From NCBI RefSeq assembly GCF_019278525.1, contig NZ_CP058986.1:2991001-3055000 (forward strand): a stretch of DNA of 64,000 nucleotides, given 5' to 3'. The position numbers and the translations under genes are program-made. The notes below the pieces were generated by a model. It made no database searches. It was not told the origin of the DNA and saw only the letters and a list, made by a program, of their open reading frames with translations. This document shows, one piece after another, positions 56,764 through 64,000 of this stretch. Source of the stretch: Polaribacter sp. HaHaR_3_91 (GTDB lineage: Bacteria > Bacteroidota > Bacteroidia > Flavobacteriales > Flavobacteriaceae). Each line of letters opens with the position of its first letter. The stretch's first letter is position 1.

Positions 56764-57537
56764 ATGATACAAGAATATCGAAAATTAGTTGGTATGAGAA
56801 CTGGCGGAATTAAGTTATATGATGAACTTAAACAAGACTTTATAAAACAAGGTATTAAAATCGGTAGAGACAAGTTGTACGATGTGTTAAGGCTTCATAA
56901 TTTACTTGTTCCTAAGCTTAAAAACTATGTAACAACAACAAATTCTAATCATCAATTTAGAAAATATAAAAACCTAATTAAAGACCAAGTTCCTACTCGA
57001 CCAGAACAACTATGGGTAAGCGATATAACATACATTAAAACAGACAATGGACACAATTACCTAGCAATCGTTACAGATGCATATTCTAAACAAATTATGG
57101 GCTATAAATTAGATAACAACATGAAGACATCACTTTGTTCAGAAGCGCTAGAAATGGCTATTAAAAATAGAAAATACCCTGATAAAAAATTAATACATCA
57201 TTCTGACAGAGGTTTTCAATACTGTAACCCCAAATACACAGCATTTGCAGAAGAAAATGGCATAATGATGAGCATGACAGAACAATATGATCCTTATGAA
57301 AACGCAATTGCAGAGCGAATTAATAGAACTTTAAAATATGAATATGGACTTAGAAATTGCTTTAAAAACACTGCCATTGCTCAAGAAGTAACAAAACAAG
57401 CAGTATATATTTACAACAATTTAAGAACCCATTTTAGCTTAGAATTAAGAAAGTCAGCTGAAGTACATTTAAATCCAAACATCAAATACAAATCATATCG
57501 AAGAAATAATGTAAATTTGACTGAACTAACAATTTGA
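56764..57537 (+). CDS. IS3-family transposase OrfB, type A
   Basis: 257 residues; DDE motifs intact. Private change LRKSAEVHL for LRKPAEVHL. Confidence 0.9.
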   Translation: MIQEYRKLVGMRTGGIKLYDELKQDFIKQGIKIGRDKLYDVLRLHNLLVPKLKNYVTTTNSNHQFRKYKNLIKDQVPTRPEQLWVSDITYIKTDNGHNYLAIVTDAYSKQIMGYKLDNNMKTSLCSEALEMAIKNRKYPDKKLIHHSDRGFQYCNPKYTAFAEENGIMMSMTEQYDPYENAIAERINRTLKYEYGLRNCFKNTAIAQEVTKQAVYIYNNLRTHFSLELRKSAEVHLNPNIKYKSYRRNNVNLTELTI

Positions 57538-57662
57538 AAACAAAACTAGTTCAAATTATTTTTTGCCTTCTAAACGGCTAAAAAAATCTTTTGAACGGTA
57601 TAAATTAACCTAAAAAAAGGTCAACCTATATCAGTATAATACAAAAACCCGAACTATAAAGA

Positions 57663-58118
57663 ATGAGAGTAACGACATTTCCAGATTGGACTTTTGATTT
57701 TGACGAAACCAGAATGGGTTGGTATAATATAAATGCGACTCGAATTACAGGAAATTTAATCGGAATTGACGGAACTGATGAATATAGTGGACTTGAAAGA
57801 ATTATATCTGACATTGTTGACTTTGAACTAACACAAAACCGAACTTACTCATACTGGAACAATGTATTTGCGGAAATATTCAAATCAAACGGAATAATAT
57901 TTCACAATAACTTGGAATTAAAAAACCCAAATGAACATTTCAAAAGTTGGGTCATAAAATTATATAATGTTGAACTATATTTTAAAAGCTCTGAACCTGA
58001 AATTAGGCTGATTAAAAATGAGAAACGATTGTACTCAAAAAAATGGTCTGAATTTAATGGAACTGAATTTTATAAATTAATAAATGAAATAAAAACCAGC
58101 TGCCAACACCGTATATAA
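57663..58118 (+). CDS. hypothetical protein, cassette gene
   Basis: 151 residues, soluble, acidic and aromatic (FPDWTFDFDETRMGWYNINAT; YWNNVFAEIFKSNG). No signal peptide. Size and composition resemble small immunity-type proteins, but I see no decisive motif. Its frame runs through the inverse core (SCQHRI) and stops inside the attC-like site. Its cassette has lost its own opening core. Confidence 0.5.
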   Translation: MRVTTFPDWTFDFDETRMGWYNINATRITGNLIGIDGTDEYSGLERIISDIVDFELTQNRTYSYWNNVFAEIFKSNGIIFHNNLELKNPNEHFKSWVIKLYNVELYFKSSEPEIRLIKNEKRLYSKKWSEFNGTEFYKLINEIKTSCQHRI

Positions 58119-58205
58119 TTTATTGCTAGTTCTAGCCTACTTACGAAAATCCTCGCGGATTTTGAACTGCTTCCAAAAAGTTAGACACTATTTGAGGGTA
58201 TTATT

Positions 58206-58727
58206 ATGGGAAGAAAAGTCAAGTATGATTACGCATTTAAACTTCGATGTGTAAAGCAAGTTTTAAAAAATAACCAAACAGTTGAAGATGTGTCTAAGTT
58301 ATATGGTTGTCATCATACAACCCTTCATGATTGGATTCGATTTTATGAAAAATATGGTAAAAAAGCACTATTACCAAGAAAAACAAAAGTGTATAGCATT
58401 CCTTTTAAACTTAAAGTGTTAAAAGCGATTGACAAAGATTCATTATCTTTCAGTCAAGCATGTTTAGAATTTAATATTCCTACAAAATCTGTAATTATGA
58501 AGTGGCAACGTAATTATAAAAAAGAGGGTATTATAGGCTTAAACATTAAACCTAGAGGTAAACCAAAATCTATGCAATTTAAGAGGGCTAAAAAAAAGTC
58601 TAATAAACCTTTAACAAGAGAAGAGGAACTTTTATTAGAAAATGAATCATTACGTGCAGAACTGGACTTGCTAAAAAAGTTACAGGCCTTAATTCAACAA
58701 GAGCAAAACAAAAAGCAAAAGCCATAA
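58206..58727 (+). CDS. IS3-family transposase OrfA (IS150-like)
   Basis: 173 residues; same protein as at 2687, with in-phase A_AAA_AAG slippery site near its end for OrfAB production. Confidence 0.9.
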   Translation: MGRKVKYDYAFKLRCVKQVLKNNQTVEDVSKLYGCHHTTLHDWIRFYEKYGKKALLPRKTKVYSIPFKLKVLKAIDKDSLSFSQACLEFNIPTKSVIMKWQRNYKKEGIIGLNIKPRGKPKSMQFKRAKKKSNKPLTREEELLLENESLRAELDLLKKLQALIQQEQNKKQKP

Positions 58728-58771
58728 CAGAATTAAGGCATAAGTATGATTTAGATATTTTATTATATCAT

Positions 58772-59560
58772 ATGAACATGGCAAGAAGTAGTTATTATTA
58801 TCATCATAAAAGAAGTCTTATAGTTGATAAATATAAAGAGATAAAACTATTGATTCATCAAATATATCATCGTCACAAAGGAAGATATGGTTATAGAAGA
58901 ATCTCTTTAGAAATCAACAAAACAGGAACTCTAATAAATCATAAAACAGTACTCAAGTTAATGCGTGAATTAGGTTTAAAAAGTTTAGTCAGAGCTAAAA
59001 GATACAAGTCTTATAAAGGGCTAATAGGGGAAACAGCTCCTAATATATTACAACGAAATTTTAAAGCTATTAGGCCAAATAAAAAATGGGCTACCGATAT
59101 TACAGAATTTAAAGTTTTAGGAAAAAAACTATATCTATCTCCAATAATTGATCTCTTTAATAGAGAAATAATAAATTATCAATTATCTGAAAAACCTGAT
59201 TTTAAACAAGTAGCTATTATGCTGAAAAAGTCTTTTAAGAAAATACCAGATCAAACAAATTTAATATTACATTCAGATCAAGGATGGCAGTATCAAATGA
59301 AACAGTATCGAAGATTATTAACAGAAAAAGGAATTACTCAGAGTATGTCTCGTAAAGGAAATTGTTTAGATAACGCTGTGATAGAAAATTTCTTCGGTAT
59401 TCTAAAATCTGAATTGTTTTATATAAATAAATACAAGTCGATATCTCAATTAAAAAAAGAGATTAAAGTGTATATAAAATATTATAATAATGAGAGAATT
59501 AAACAAAATTTAAAGGGAATGAGCCCGATTGAATATCGAGCTAATTATTATCAAAATTAA
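58772..59560 (+). CDS. IS3-family transposase OrfB (IS150-like)
   Basis: 262 residues; rve core with WATDITEF, HSDQGWQYQ and NAVIENFFGILKSE. Two residues differ from the copy at 3253. Confidence 0.9.
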   Translation: MNMARSSYYYHHKRSLIVDKYKEIKLLIHQIYHRHKGRYGYRRISLEINKTGTLINHKTVLKLMRELGLKSLVRAKRYKSYKGLIGETAPNILQRNFKAIRPNKKWATDITEFKVLGKKLYLSPIIDLFNREIINYQLSEKPDFKQVAIMLKKSFKKIPDQTNLILHSDQGWQYQMKQYRRLLTEKGITQSMSRKGNCLDNAVIENFFGILKSELFYINKYKSISQLKKEIKVYIKYYNNERIKQNLKGMSPIEYRANYYQN

Positions 59561-59671
59561 TTATAAATTTGTCTAAACATTTGGGTGCACTTCATTTTCT
59601 ATTCGGTTTTTATTTGCTAAATTAGGTGCTTAAACACGCAACAAACCATATACAAAAACGTTACCTAAAAT

Positions 59672-60274
59672 ATGAAAAACGACAGATTTTTAATAATATT
59701 TTTTTCTTTAATAACATATATTTCGTGTTCTCAAAATAAAATTAAATACAATGAAATAGTTATAAATTCTGAAAAATCTAAAGAATGGAATTTACCTGAA
59801 TTAAATGTGACTTCTAAAATTCCGAAAAATTATAAATTATCTTATAATGAAAATGACGGATTTTATTTACAAGCTCGAAAATTTGACAACGAAGGAAATT
59901 TATTAGCGGAAATATCAATTGGAAGAATTGAGGGTGAACTGGAGGAAAATAATATTACTGAAACTTTAAAACAAGCAGACAAAGGAATTACAGAACAACT
60001 TGAAAATATTGAACAAGTTAAATACGAAACTACTTTTATTGGAGAAAATTTAATTAACGGAAAGAAAACAAAAAATCTTAAGGGAATAATTGAATTTATA
60101 AATTATCAAAAAACAATGAATGGAAAGTTTTTCACTCTTATGGTTCCAATTATTTTAAACAAGGAAAATAAATTTATACTTTCATCAATGTTTAGAGAAA
60201 GTGAAAATTTAGATAAGAATAAAATTAGTTTTGAATTAATGAGTATTATGAAATCAATTAAAATAACGGAATAA
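59672..60274 (+). CDS. putative lipoprotein, cassette gene
   Basis: 200 residues with lipoprotein signal MKNDRFLIIFFSLITYISC (Cys 19). The body (NVTSKIPKNYKLSYNENDGF...ISIGRIEGELEE) resembles the PsbP/DcrB-like fold used by many small envelope proteins; this is a weak resemblance. Starts 12 bp after the core GTTACCTAAA. Confidence 0.6.
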   Translation: MKNDRFLIIFFSLITYISCSQNKIKYNEIVINSEKSKEWNLPELNVTSKIPKNYKLSYNENDGFYLQARKFDNEGNLLAEISIGRIEGELEENNITETLKQADKGITEQLENIEQVKYETTFIGENLINGKKTKNLKGIIEFINYQKTMNGKFFTLMVPIILNKENKFILSSMFRESENLDKNKISFELMSIMKSIKITE

Positions 60275-60278
60275 ATAC

Positions 60279-60419
60279 TTTAGGTAACACCGTGTATAAA
60301 AAATTGCTTAATTTTAGCTTAAACAAAGTTAGTTGCATTTTTGTAAACTTCTATTTTCCTTCGGAAAATAGCCGTTCACTTTAAACGCAACTTTCCATAA
60401 CACAACAACGTTGTGCATA
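60279..60419 (+). repeat. attC-like cassette junction site 15
   Basis: Opens TTTAGGTAAC, ends CGTTGTGCATA. Arms GTGTAT against CCATAACAC (shifted) and TTGC/GCAA. Hairpin CTATTTTCC-ttc-GGAAAATAG. Confidence 0.8.
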
Positions 60420-60422
60420 ATT

Positions 60423-61052
60423 ATGAAAACAGTACTAAAATCAATCTTTTTGCTAATTATAAGCTTCTCGTGTTATAGTCAAAACAGCGGAAAGGAAAAT
60501 CTGAATTTAGTATTCTATAATGACTGTTCTGAAAAAATCATAAAACCAGAATTTGAAATTGACTCATTTCCAAATTTTAATTATAAAATAATTAATGTTT
60601 ACGTTAAACGTGGAGAATTAATTGGACAATATTCAACAACTTTAAAAACAATTAATGACACAATTAGAATACCTAAAATTCTATTTTCATTTGGAAATGA
60701 ATTACATTCAAATCGCTGGAATTATTTGAATTGTGAAAAAGTATGTAACGGAACTGAAACGGATTTTTACTCGAACGGAAATATAAGACTTAAAGGAATT
60801 TTTAAAAATGGAAAACCGATTGAAATTTTCGACTTCAGGCAAAACGGAAAATTACTTACTCAAACTTTTTACGAAAATCTAACCTTAAATTATAAACGTG
60901 TGAATTACTTCGATCTAAATGGAGATTTGACCGAATATGAAATTTATAAAAACAAAAAAAGGAAAACTATAGTAAAAACATTCGATAAAAATCAAAAATT
61001 AGTTAGCCGGAAAATTGAAAGATACAATATTGAAAAAACAAAATGGAATTAA
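60423..61052 (+). CDS. exported MORN/YwqK-like repeat protein, cassette gene
   Basis: 209 residues from the ATG at 60423 (a TTG at 60411 is within the core). Signal peptide MKTVLKSIFLLIISFSCYSQ. C-terminal repeats FYSNGNIRLKGIFKNGKPIE, DFRQNGKLLTQTFYEN and YFDLNGDLTEYEIYKNKK follow the MORN/YwqK pattern (x-NG-x-x...G). Such proteins are common surface or periplasmic proteins in this phylum. Role unknown. Confidence 0.7.
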   Translation: MKTVLKSIFLLIISFSCYSQNSGKENLNLVFYNDCSEKIIKPEFEIDSFPNFNYKIINVYVKRGELIGQYSTTLKTINDTIRIPKILFSFGNELHSNRWNYLNCEKVCNGTETDFYSNGNIRLKGIFKNGKPIEIFDFRQNGKLLTQTFYENLTLNYKRVNYFDLNGDLTEYEIYKNKKRKTIVKTFDKNQKLVSRKIERYNIEKTKWN

Positions 61053-61058
61053 AATAAC

Positions 61059-61198
61059 TATGCACAACAACGTGTAAAAAAAATTGCTTAATTTTAGCTT
61101 AACCAAAAGTAGTTGCTTTTTTACTCACTCCTATTTTCCTGCGGAAAATAGCCGTTCACAAAAATCGCAACTTTTTATACACAAAACCGTTGGCAACA
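61059..61198 (+). repeat. attC-like cassette junction site 16
   Basis: Opens TATGCACAAC, ends CCGTTGGCAACA. Arms GTGTAAAAA/TTTTTATACAC and TTGC/GCAA. Hairpin CTATTTTCC-tgc-GGAAAATAG. Confidence 0.8.
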
Positions 61199-61229
61199 AG
61201 CAAAAAACGACAAACCTCTGAAATAATCA

Positions 61230-62399
61230 ATGACAATTCTTTTTATTTCTAACCAATCTAATTTAACGAAAGAGGAAGCCTTAAAAATATTTCAACCCTA
61301 CACTGAAGAAAAAGACTTTCACTATTATAAATCTTTATCAAAAGCAAAAGACTTTCTCTCGAAAAAACTAATCGAAAAGGACAAGCATCTTGATTTTATA
61401 ATATCAGATTGGAAATTTCAAAATGATAACTCTAAAACCATTTTAAATTGGATTAGAAATTCGTCAGAAAACTATTCTTCTAATAATTTTCAATTAAAAT
61501 CTATACCTTTCTTACTTATTGAGGACAGAGAAAATCAATCTGCTACAATATCAGACGGATTTGATGCTGTCATTGAAAATTTCCCGAATAACTATGTGAA
61601 TTTGAAACACAACATTACAAGTTCAATAAAAAAATGGAGAACTTCATTTGCGGATGATTTAGAATTGATAGGACTTGACCCAAAAAACAAGACAAACTAT
61701 ACCAATCATAGAAAAACTTTTCTTGCTTATTATAAGCTTAAGGTTTTGTCAAAAACATTTGTTGATAAAAAATCCAATTCGCTAAATTATATTTGGACAG
61801 ATTCTGACTACACAAATCTTGTGGACTCAAATGAACGGTTTGAAAAAAAAATGAAACAAACTTTAATAAAACCAACAAAATATTTAGAAAAAGAGTTTCA
61901 CGATTTTCTTCGAGACAATCCGACTTTTGTTAAAGGCGAAAACTTCAATAAATTACTTTATGAAAAGCATCTTTATATAAATAATACTCGAAGATACAAT
62001 GAACCAGATTTTATAAATAAACCTTTTGATTATGCGATTAGATATCCTGAAATTTTTGAGGTTAAACGACAATCTCAAAGAATCTTTTGGAAAAACAAAG
62101 ACAAACTTTTATCAAAAGCAAAAAAAGGATTTGAACAAGTTGTTCGTTATAAAAATTATATGGAATCTAAAAATGAAGCAAACGAGTATTATATTAAAAA
62201 GTATTTAGGCAAAATTTATAATCAATACGAATACACTTTATTAATGGGATCATCCGAAGAAAAAAGATATAATGAAAATCTAATTGAGGAATTAAAAACT
62301 GATTTTAATTTTACAGAAGTAAGTTTAGTAACTTATGAAGATTTATTAAATAAACATATAAGACTTTGTGATAGACTCAATGAATTTAATATATTCTAA
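61230..62399 (+). CDS. sduA: Shedu-like (DUF4263) nuclease with receiver-like N-terminus
   Basis: 389 residues. The C-terminal half fits DUF4263/SduA: YLEKEFHDFLRDNPTF, then the nuclease core EPDFIN (Asp), IFEVKRQSQRIF (Glu-x-Lys) and AKKGFEQVVRYKNYM, then a final strand-rich part. The N-terminal ~130 residues (ILFISNQ, DFIISDWKF, IPFLLIEDREN) resemble a receiver-like alpha/beta fold. Shedu is a single-gene anti-phage nuclease; N-terminal domains vary and act as sensors. It is the only gene of its cassette. Confidence 0.75.
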   Translation: MTILFISNQSNLTKEEALKIFQPYTEEKDFHYYKSLSKAKDFLSKKLIEKDKHLDFIISDWKFQNDNSKTILNWIRNSSENYSSNNFQLKSIPFLLIEDRENQSATISDGFDAVIENFPNNYVNLKHNITSSIKKWRTSFADDLELIGLDPKNKTNYTNHRKTFLAYYKLKVLSKTFVDKKSNSLNYIWTDSDYTNLVDSNERFEKKMKQTLIKPTKYLEKEFHDFLRDNPTFVKGENFNKLLYEKHLYINNTRRYNEPDFINKPFDYAIRYPEIFEVKRQSQRIFWKNKDKLLSKAKKGFEQVVRYKNYMESKNEANEYYIKKYLGKIYNQYEYTLLMGSSEEKRYNENLIEELKTDFNFTEVSLVTYEDLLNKHIRLCDRLNEFNIF

Positions 62400-62416
62400 C
62401 ATCGGAAAGAAAAGCC

Positions 62417-62556
62417 AGTTGCCAACACCGTATATAATTTATTGCTGGCTTATTGCTTACTTACGAAAGTCCTCGCGGACTTTCTTGGTCGGTAAATATT
62501 TACTAAATTAGTTGCTTGAAACACGCAACAAACCATATACAACAACGTTAGCACCA
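62417..62556 (+). repeat. attC-like cassette junction site 17
   Basis: Opens AGTTGCCAAC, ends CGTTAGCACCA. Arms GTATAT/ATATAC and TTGC/GCAA. Hairpin GAAAGTCC-tcgc-GGACTTTC. Confidence 0.85.
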
Positions 62557-62572
62557 AGCAAAAACCAACAAT

Positions 62573-63334
62573 GTGAAAACATACCTAGACACGAATATTC
62601 TATATTACAAACATCAAGGTCAGAATTTAAATTTAAATATTAAGGGAAAATCTATAACTTCTATTAATGCATTGGAATTTCTAAAAAACATAGAAAAAAA
62701 ACATCATAATAAAGCAAAATATCACATTCCGTTTATAACGAATCACATTCACCAAATAGCAATCGCAAGAATGCATAAATCAATTAAAAAGAGCCACCCA
62801 TTTAATAAAAGATTGTCTGATTCTATAATTTTTGATTTTTCTCAAGATTTTGAAAGCTATTCTCTATATAATAATAAATCTGTATCGGAAGTAATTAATA
62901 ATAAAAGAAAAGAACTATTCTACTCTTCAATAGAATTTTTAGGTAAATCTGAAAATAAAGACATAAAAAACAAATTTAAGTTTGTATTGGAAAACGACCT
63001 TAAATGTGACATATTAAACCCTGAAGATATTTATTTAGGATATGAATTACTCAATGAATTTTTAAAAAAGCACACACTAAAACCTGACTTTAGAAATTGT
63101 TGGAATGACATATTAATTTTAGCCAAAAGTGTTAATGAAGGAGCTAAACTAATTACTTCTGACAAATTATTGAATAAATTTGCCAGTGAAGTTTACAATG
63201 GACAAATTAAACAAGTTGATAACACAATAGAAATCCAATTTCCATCAAGTGATGAAAATCTAGAAAATAATTGGACAAAACAAGAAAGTAAAGGATATAT
63301 AAATCGAGGTTGGCAATATAAAATGAATAAATAA
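62573..63334 (+). CDS. PIN-like domain protein, cassette gene
   Basis: 253 residues starting with GTG at 62573; the ATG two bases earlier is out of frame (ATGTGA). MKTYLDTNILYY gives the first PIN Asp. RNCWNDILILAKSVNEGAKLITSDKLLNKFA gives the later acidic residues and the T-x-D end. PIN domains are metal-dependent RNases of toxin and RNA-decay systems. There is no partner antitoxin in the cassette and the protein is longer than VapC toxins (~130), so a stand-alone effector is possible. Confidence 0.65.
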   Translation: MKTYLDTNILYYKHQGQNLNLNIKGKSITSINALEFLKNIEKKHHNKAKYHIPFITNHIHQIAIARMHKSIKKSHPFNKRLSDSIIFDFSQDFESYSLYNNKSVSEVINNKRKELFYSSIEFLGKSENKDIKNKFKFVLENDLKCDILNPEDIYLGYELLNEFLKKHTLKPDFRNCWNDILILAKSVNEGAKLITSDKLLNKFASEVYNGQIKQVDNTIEIQFPSSDENLENNWTKQESKGYINRGWQYKMNK

Positions 63335-63340
63335 AATGCC

Positions 63341-63480
63341 TGGTGCTAACACCGTATATAATTTATTGCTGGCTTCTCGCTTACTTACGAAAGTCCTCGC
63401 GGACTTTCTTGGTCAGTAATTATTTACTAAATTAGTTGCTTAAACCACGCAACAAACCATATACAAACACGTTAGCAACA
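63341..63480 (+). repeat. attC-like cassette junction site 18
   Basis: Opens TGGTGCTAAC, ends CGTTAGCAACA. Arms GTATAT/ATATAC and TTGC/GCAA. Hairpin GAAAGTCC-tcgc-GGACTTTC. Confidence 0.85.
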
Positions 63481-63490
63481 ACTATGAAAA

Positions 63491-64000
63491 TGTACTTTCC
63501 TGAAATAGGTTGACTAAAAATTAAACACTTAATTATAGTCACTTATGAAAGCTCAAAAACAACCCTGGCGAAAAAAAACGTACGAAAAAGCAACTTTAGA
63601 ACTCAAATTATTCGTCGTTGACCAAATTCAGAATGGACAGATTTCCACAAACTTTGCTTCCAAAAAATATGATGTTCCTAGAACTACAATTGGGTATTGG
63701 ATCAAAAAATATAGTACTTTAGTCCAACAAAATACAGGTATGAGTAAATTAGATGAGATTAAAAAACTAAAGGAACGTATTGAAGAATTGGAGTTTGTAA
63801 AGGAATTTCAACAAGATATTATTGCTGACATGGAAATCATTACTGGAGTCGATTTGTCAAAAAAGTCGTTGCCCAAAACATTAGCGAAAGAGATAGAACT
63901 AAAAAAGAAAAACCGTTTAAAAGAAAATGGTTCTATGAGTGTTTTGGGATTAGTAAACAAGCCTTCTACAAAAGACTCAAAACCCAAAAAAACAAACGAC
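63491..64000 (+). mobile_element. IS3-family element type A, copy 6 (cut by window end)
   Basis: Left terminus TGTACTTTCCTGAAATAGG intact, following ATGAAAA of a cassette gene whose remainder is beyond the window. It contains the start of orfA at 63545. Confidence 0.9.
63545..64000 (+). CDS. IS3-family transposase OrfA, type A (partial)
   Basis: Nearly complete 152-codon orfA; the stop lies just past the window. The final part has CCCAAAAAAACAAACG where other copies have CCCAAGAAAACAAACG. Confidence 0.85.
   Translation, partial: MKAQKQPWRKKTYEKATLELKLFVVDQIQNGQISTNFASKKYDVPRTTIGYWIKKYSTLVQQNTGMSKLDEIKKLKERIEELEFVKEFQQDIIADMEIITGVDLSKKSLPKTLAKEIELKKKNRLKENGSMSVLGLVNKPSTKDSKPKKTND

Larger units (their letters stand above)
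56234..57643 (+). mobile_element. IS3-family element type A, copy 5 (left tip missing)
   Basis: Full internal sequence, but the first three bases TGT are replaced by AAG. No target duplication. The flanking cassette ends do not match (GTTACCTACA on the left, AGCTGCCAAC on the right), so DNA was deleted or exchanged here. Confidence 0.85.
58163..59594 (+). mobile_element. IS3-family (IS150-like) element type B, copy 2
   Basis: 1,432 bp with inverted ends TGAACTGCTTCCAAA and TGAAGTGCACCCAAA and a ttt duplication. Nearly identical to the copy at 2644. Confidence 0.9.
58096..59669 (+). repeat. attC-like site 14, interrupted by an IS3-family element
   Basis: Opens CCAGCTGCCAAC and ends CGTTACCTAAA. 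Arms GTATAT/ATATAC and TTGC/GCAA. The hairpin GAAAATCC-tcgc-GGATTTTC is split by the IS at the same position as in site 2. Confidence 0.8.

Overview
The window is AT-rich DNA from a member of the Bacteroidota, most likely a marine flavobacterium. Supporting signs are TAnnTTTG-type -7 promoter boxes, the type II-C Cas9 with long repeats, the S24 repressor/DinB/DnaE module, and the recombinase families. Almost all of it is accessory DNA: three tandem integrative elements at a tRNA-Met 3' end, several insertion sequences, and two long arrays of integron-like gene cassettes.

Region 1 (1-13414) is the right part of one element (E1). It is a forward array of cassettes, each with one or two genes. 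They are separated by ~135-140 bp imperfect palindromes that resemble integron attC sites in architecture but not in the canonical core consensus. Every intact cassette begins with GTT plus about 7 bases and ends with the exact reverse complement of those bases. Cargo includes an AAA_13 (RloC/PrrC-like) ATPase, lipoproteins, small exported proteins and one cassette without a gene. IS3-family copies and IS debris end this array.

Region 2 (13370-43385) is element E2, bounded by 45-bp direct repeats of the tRNA-Met 3' end. Its tyrosine recombinase is followed by a ribbon-helix-helix protein, a RepA-like ATPase, a primase-like protein, and a complete type II-C CRISPR-Cas locus (45 repeats, 44 spacers, cas2-cas1-cas9 on the minus strand, tracrRNA on the plus strand). 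A decayed copy of the element's right end at 27921-28008 suggests E2 is a fusion of two elements. The second half carries a SRAP protein, three reverse-oriented cassettes (including a RES-domain protein and a Hachiman-like hamA/hamB operon with a HEPN-like partner), and an S24-repressor/DinB/DnaE-type mutagenesis module.

Region 3 (43341-64000) is the left part of element E3. It has a related integrase and a decayed second dnaE copy. Next comes a XerD-like recombinase split by a -1 frameshift at an A8 run, placed directly before and co-directional with the second cassette array. That array carries a NACHT NTPase, a TraB-like lipoprotein, a HEPN protein, a Shedu-like nuclease, a PIN-domain protein and several exported proteins, and is interrupted by IS3- and IS30-family elements.

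The best candidate for an undescribed system is the cassette platform: covarying attC-like sites, cassette-specific terminal complementarity, an adjacent recombinase, and cargo rich in defence genes in all three tandem elements.
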